Part shown: positions 4,785 through 6,590 of the stretch, piece by piece
Layout: each line of letters opens with the position of its first letter
How positions within the stretch are numbered: position 1 is the first letter of the stretch
Origin: Candidatus Omnitrophota bacterium
Lineage (GTDB): Bacteria > Omnitrophota > Gorgyraeia > Pluralincolimonadales > Pluralincolimonadaceae
Assembly: GCA_020061685.1 (NCBI GenBank)
Contig: JAGUXU010000054.1
Location: 1 to 6,590, forward strand
Length of the DNA: 6,590 nt
Direction of reading: 5' to 3'
The notes under the pieces: model-generated
What the model was told of the DNA's origin: nothing
The model's database searches: none
What the model saw: the letters and a program-made list of their open reading frames with translations, nothing else
Position numbers and translations under genes: made by a program

Positions 4785-6590
4785 TGTATAAGTCCCTTTA
4801 TTGTCTCTCTGCCCGCCTTTAGGGCCTCGTCAATCCTTGATATATCTTTTCCGCCTGCCTGGGCCAGATCCGGCCTTCCGCCTCCGCCGCCGGAGATGAT
4901 CTTGGATATCTTCTGGATTATCGCGCGCGCGTCCATCCCTGACTTGACAAGATTAGCCGTAACCCCGACGACGATATACGCCTTTCCGTCGAAAGAACCC
5001 CCGAGTATCGAGACCGCGTTCTGTATCAAATCCGCTTTTATCTCGTCCGTGAGACTGGCCAATGTTTCCGGCGCGAAGCCGTCTATCCTTCTGGCGACTA
5101 AACATATATTATCCAACATTTTCTTCGCTGATACAAGTTCTTTTGCCTTCTCTTTGAGGTTTAACGCCTCGTAACCCTTTAATTTCTTCTCAAGGTCTTT
5201 TATCCGGTCCAGCAGCTTCTCTATCTGGGCCGGAAGTTTCGACGGCTCGATATTCAAAGAATCGGCCACGGCTTTTAAGGCCGACTCGTCCTCTTTTATC
5301 TTCCTGTAAGCCACCTCTCCGGCTATCGCCTCTATCCTGCGCAAGCCCGCGGCGACGGATTCCTCGCCTGTTATCTTGAATATCCCTATCTCGCCGGTCG
5401 CCTTAAGGTGCGTGCCTCCGCATAATTCCTTTGAGATCCCTTCTGTCGTCACGACACGTACCTGTTTCTCGTATTTTTCTCCGAATAAAGCCGTCGCGCC
5501 CGATCCCTTCGCTTCTTCCAGATCCATCAGGGCCGTTTTTAGCGCGGCGTTGCGCCTTATAAAATCATTCACGACTTCCTCTATCCTCTCAAGCTGTCCG
5601 CCGTCAACCGCCTTAAAATGCGTGAAGTCGAACCTTAACTTGTCCGGCGCCACAAGCGAACCCGATTGCTGGACATGCGGGCCTAAGACTTTCCGCAGCG
5701 CGGCCTGCAGTAGGTGTGTCGCGGTATGATGACGGGCGATGGCCAGCCTTCGCTCCTTGTTGACTTTAGCCGTTACTTTATCGCCGGCCTTTACCGAACC
5801 CTCTTTTATCTTACCTAAATGAACGGCCGTCTTCTCGATCAGTTTCGTGTCATAAACCTCTATCTTAAATCCCTTGCCTTCTATTACGCCTGTGTCGCCG
5901 ACCTGCCCGCCTGACTCGCCGTAGAACGGCGTCATATCCAAAATTAATGCTATATCTGCCGGAGCCGCGATACTCCTTATGGTACTATTGTCTTTTATTA
6001 TCGCTTTTACGGTCGCCTCTGATTCCAATTTTTCATAACCGACGAATTTGGTCACCACCCCCGCGCTTACGACAGCGGCGGTAAGGGTCTGGGCGAATAT
6101 ATCGCCTGTGAGCTTGGTGGCGCCGCGCGATTTCCTGCGCTGTTCCTCCATCAGTCGCTCGTAGCCGTCTAAATCCAGTTTGAAACCATTTGCCTCGGCA
6201 TATTCCTTGATCAGTTCGATAGGTAAGCCCTTTGTGTCATGAAAATAAAATACGTTTTCACCGGGAATCGTATCTATGCTACTTTCCCTAAGAGAGAATA
6301 TCAATGTATCGAACGTCCCCCTTAATGCTTCTTCTGTGATTGAAAAGTATTTCTCTTCTTCGGATTTTATTATTAAGCTTATATTTTCCCTTCTGCTTTC
6401 TAATTCAGGGTAACCGCCTTTCATAGCCCGAATCACGGTATCTACTAACTTATAAAGAAATGGCTCCTTAATTCCAAGAAAACTACCGTTGACCAAAGAC
6501 CGCCTTATGAGCATCTTCAGGACATATCCCTGACGGTTATTCGCAGGTAATACGCCATCTGCGATACAAAACACTGCCGCTCTTATATGG
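4781..6590 (-). CDS. alaS: Alanyl-tRNA synthetase, C-terminal two thirds (5' end outside window)
   Basis: AlaRS charges tRNA-Ala and clears mischarged Ser- and Gly-tRNA-Ala. The frame is open through the window edge. The first visible residues, HIRAAVFCIADGVLP, match the end of the class II catalytic core, so roughly the first 300 residues lie upstream; a GTG at 6574 is an internal Val, not a start. Numbering from that Val: the helical tRNA-binding part covers about 20-180, and the editing domain follows with FYGESGGQVGDTG (217-229), the zinc motif HTATH (283-287, nt 5714-5728) and CGGTH (385-389, nt 5408-5422). A charged coiled-coil linker lies at about 440-485, then the C-Ala domain with the glycine loop SGGGGGRPDLAQAGG (561-575). 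Editing residues are all present. The normally conserved DTYGFP reads DTKGLP (nt 6221-6238). The gene ends by overlapping hisD as ATGA, an unusual neighbour for a tRNA synthetase. Confidence 0.98.
   Translation of the reverse strand, partial: HIRAAVFCIADGVLPANNRQGYVLKMLIRRSLVNGSFLGIKEPFLYKLVDTVIRAMKGGYPELESRRENISLIIKSEEEKYFSITEEALRGTFDTLIFSLRESSIDTIPGENVFYFHDTKGLPIELIKEYAEANGFKLDLDGYERLMEEQRRKSRGATKLTGDIFAQTLTAAVVSAGVVTKFVGYEKLESEATVKAIIKDNSTIRSIAAPADIALILDMTPFYGESGGQVGDTGVIEGKGFKIEVYDTKLIEKTAVHLGKIKEGSVKAGDKVTAKVNKERRLAIARHHTATHLLQAALRKVLGPHVQQSGSLVAPDKLRFDFTHFKAVDGGQLERIEEVVNDFIRRNAALKTALMDLEEAKGSGATALFGEKYEKQVRVVTTEGISKELCGGTHLKATGEIGIFKITGEESVAAGLRRIEAIAGEVAYRKIKEDESALKAVADSLNIEPSKLPAQIEKLLDRIKDLEKKLKGYEALNLKEKAKELVSAKKMLDNICLVARRIDGFAPETLASLTDEIKADLIQNAVSILGGSFDGKAYIVVGVTANLVKSGMDARAIIQKISKIISGGGGGRPDLAQAGGKDISRIDEALKAGRETIKGLIQ
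4793..4799 (-). promoter_or_regulatory. Ribosome binding site of hisD, inside the alaS 3' end
   Basis: AAAGGGA on the minus strand sits 8 bases before the hisD ATG, good spacing for a Shine-Dalgarno site. It is embedded in the last codons of alaS and supports the ATG at 4784 as the start, with the ATGA overlap allowing termination-reinitiation. Confidence 0.7.

Noticed and set aside
4858..4893. Glycine-rich repeat-like stretch in alaS as a possible tandem repeat
   Set aside because: The run of Gly codons belongs to the conserved C-Ala glycine loop of AlaRS.
6572..6574. GTG as a possible alaS start
   Set aside because: The frame stays open to the window edge and the residues before it (HIRAA) are conserved AlaRS core sequence, so this is an internal Val.

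Overview
The window is one dense block of genes, all on the minus strand, so it reads from the high-coordinate end to the low: alaS (5' end cut off), hisD, hisB, hisH, hisA, hisF, hisI, then trpE (3' end cut off). All eight reading frames are intact within the window. No spacer of even one base lies between any two neighbours. Five junctions are 4-base ATGA overlaps, hisD/hisB abut as TGAATG, and hisA/hisF overlap by 19 bases. There is therefore no non-coding stretch to describe, and I see no room for an intergenic promoter, attenuator or terminator. No RNA genes, mobile elements or CRISPR repeats were seen.

Region by region: about 4.78-6.59 kb holds the C-terminal two thirds of alanyl-tRNA synthetase (end of the aminoacylation core, editing domain, C-Ala domain). 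About 0.48-4.78 kb holds six histidine-biosynthesis genes. About 0.00-0.48 kb holds the first 161 codons of anthranilate synthase component I.

In pathway order, HisI opens the ring of phosphoribosyl-AMP, HisA isomerises ProFAR to PRFAR, the HisF/HisH pair converts PRFAR plus glutamine to imidazole glycerol phosphate and AICAR, HisB dehydrates that product, and HisD performs the last two oxidations to histidine. HisG, HisE, HisC and histidinol-phosphate phosphatase are not in the window: HisI lacks a fused HisE domain and HisB lacks a fused phosphatase domain, so these steps must be encoded elsewhere. The layout suggests one transcript that links a tRNA synthetase, most of the histidine pathway and the entry to tryptophan synthesis.

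Organism: clearly bacterial. In the trpE fragment 6 of 11 Ile codons are ATA and 6 of 10 Arg codons are AGG, unlike E. coli-type codon use. Monofunctional HisB and HisI, a short HisD and this operon layout point to an uncultured or poorly sampled lineage. Omnitrophota or a related PVC-type group is my guess, held with low confidence. I found no unknown system. The points worth a second look are the alaS-his-trp coupling, an extra loop in HisH that sits on a DNA hairpin, a shortened HisD with a changed metal-site motif, and an unusual motif in AlaRS.
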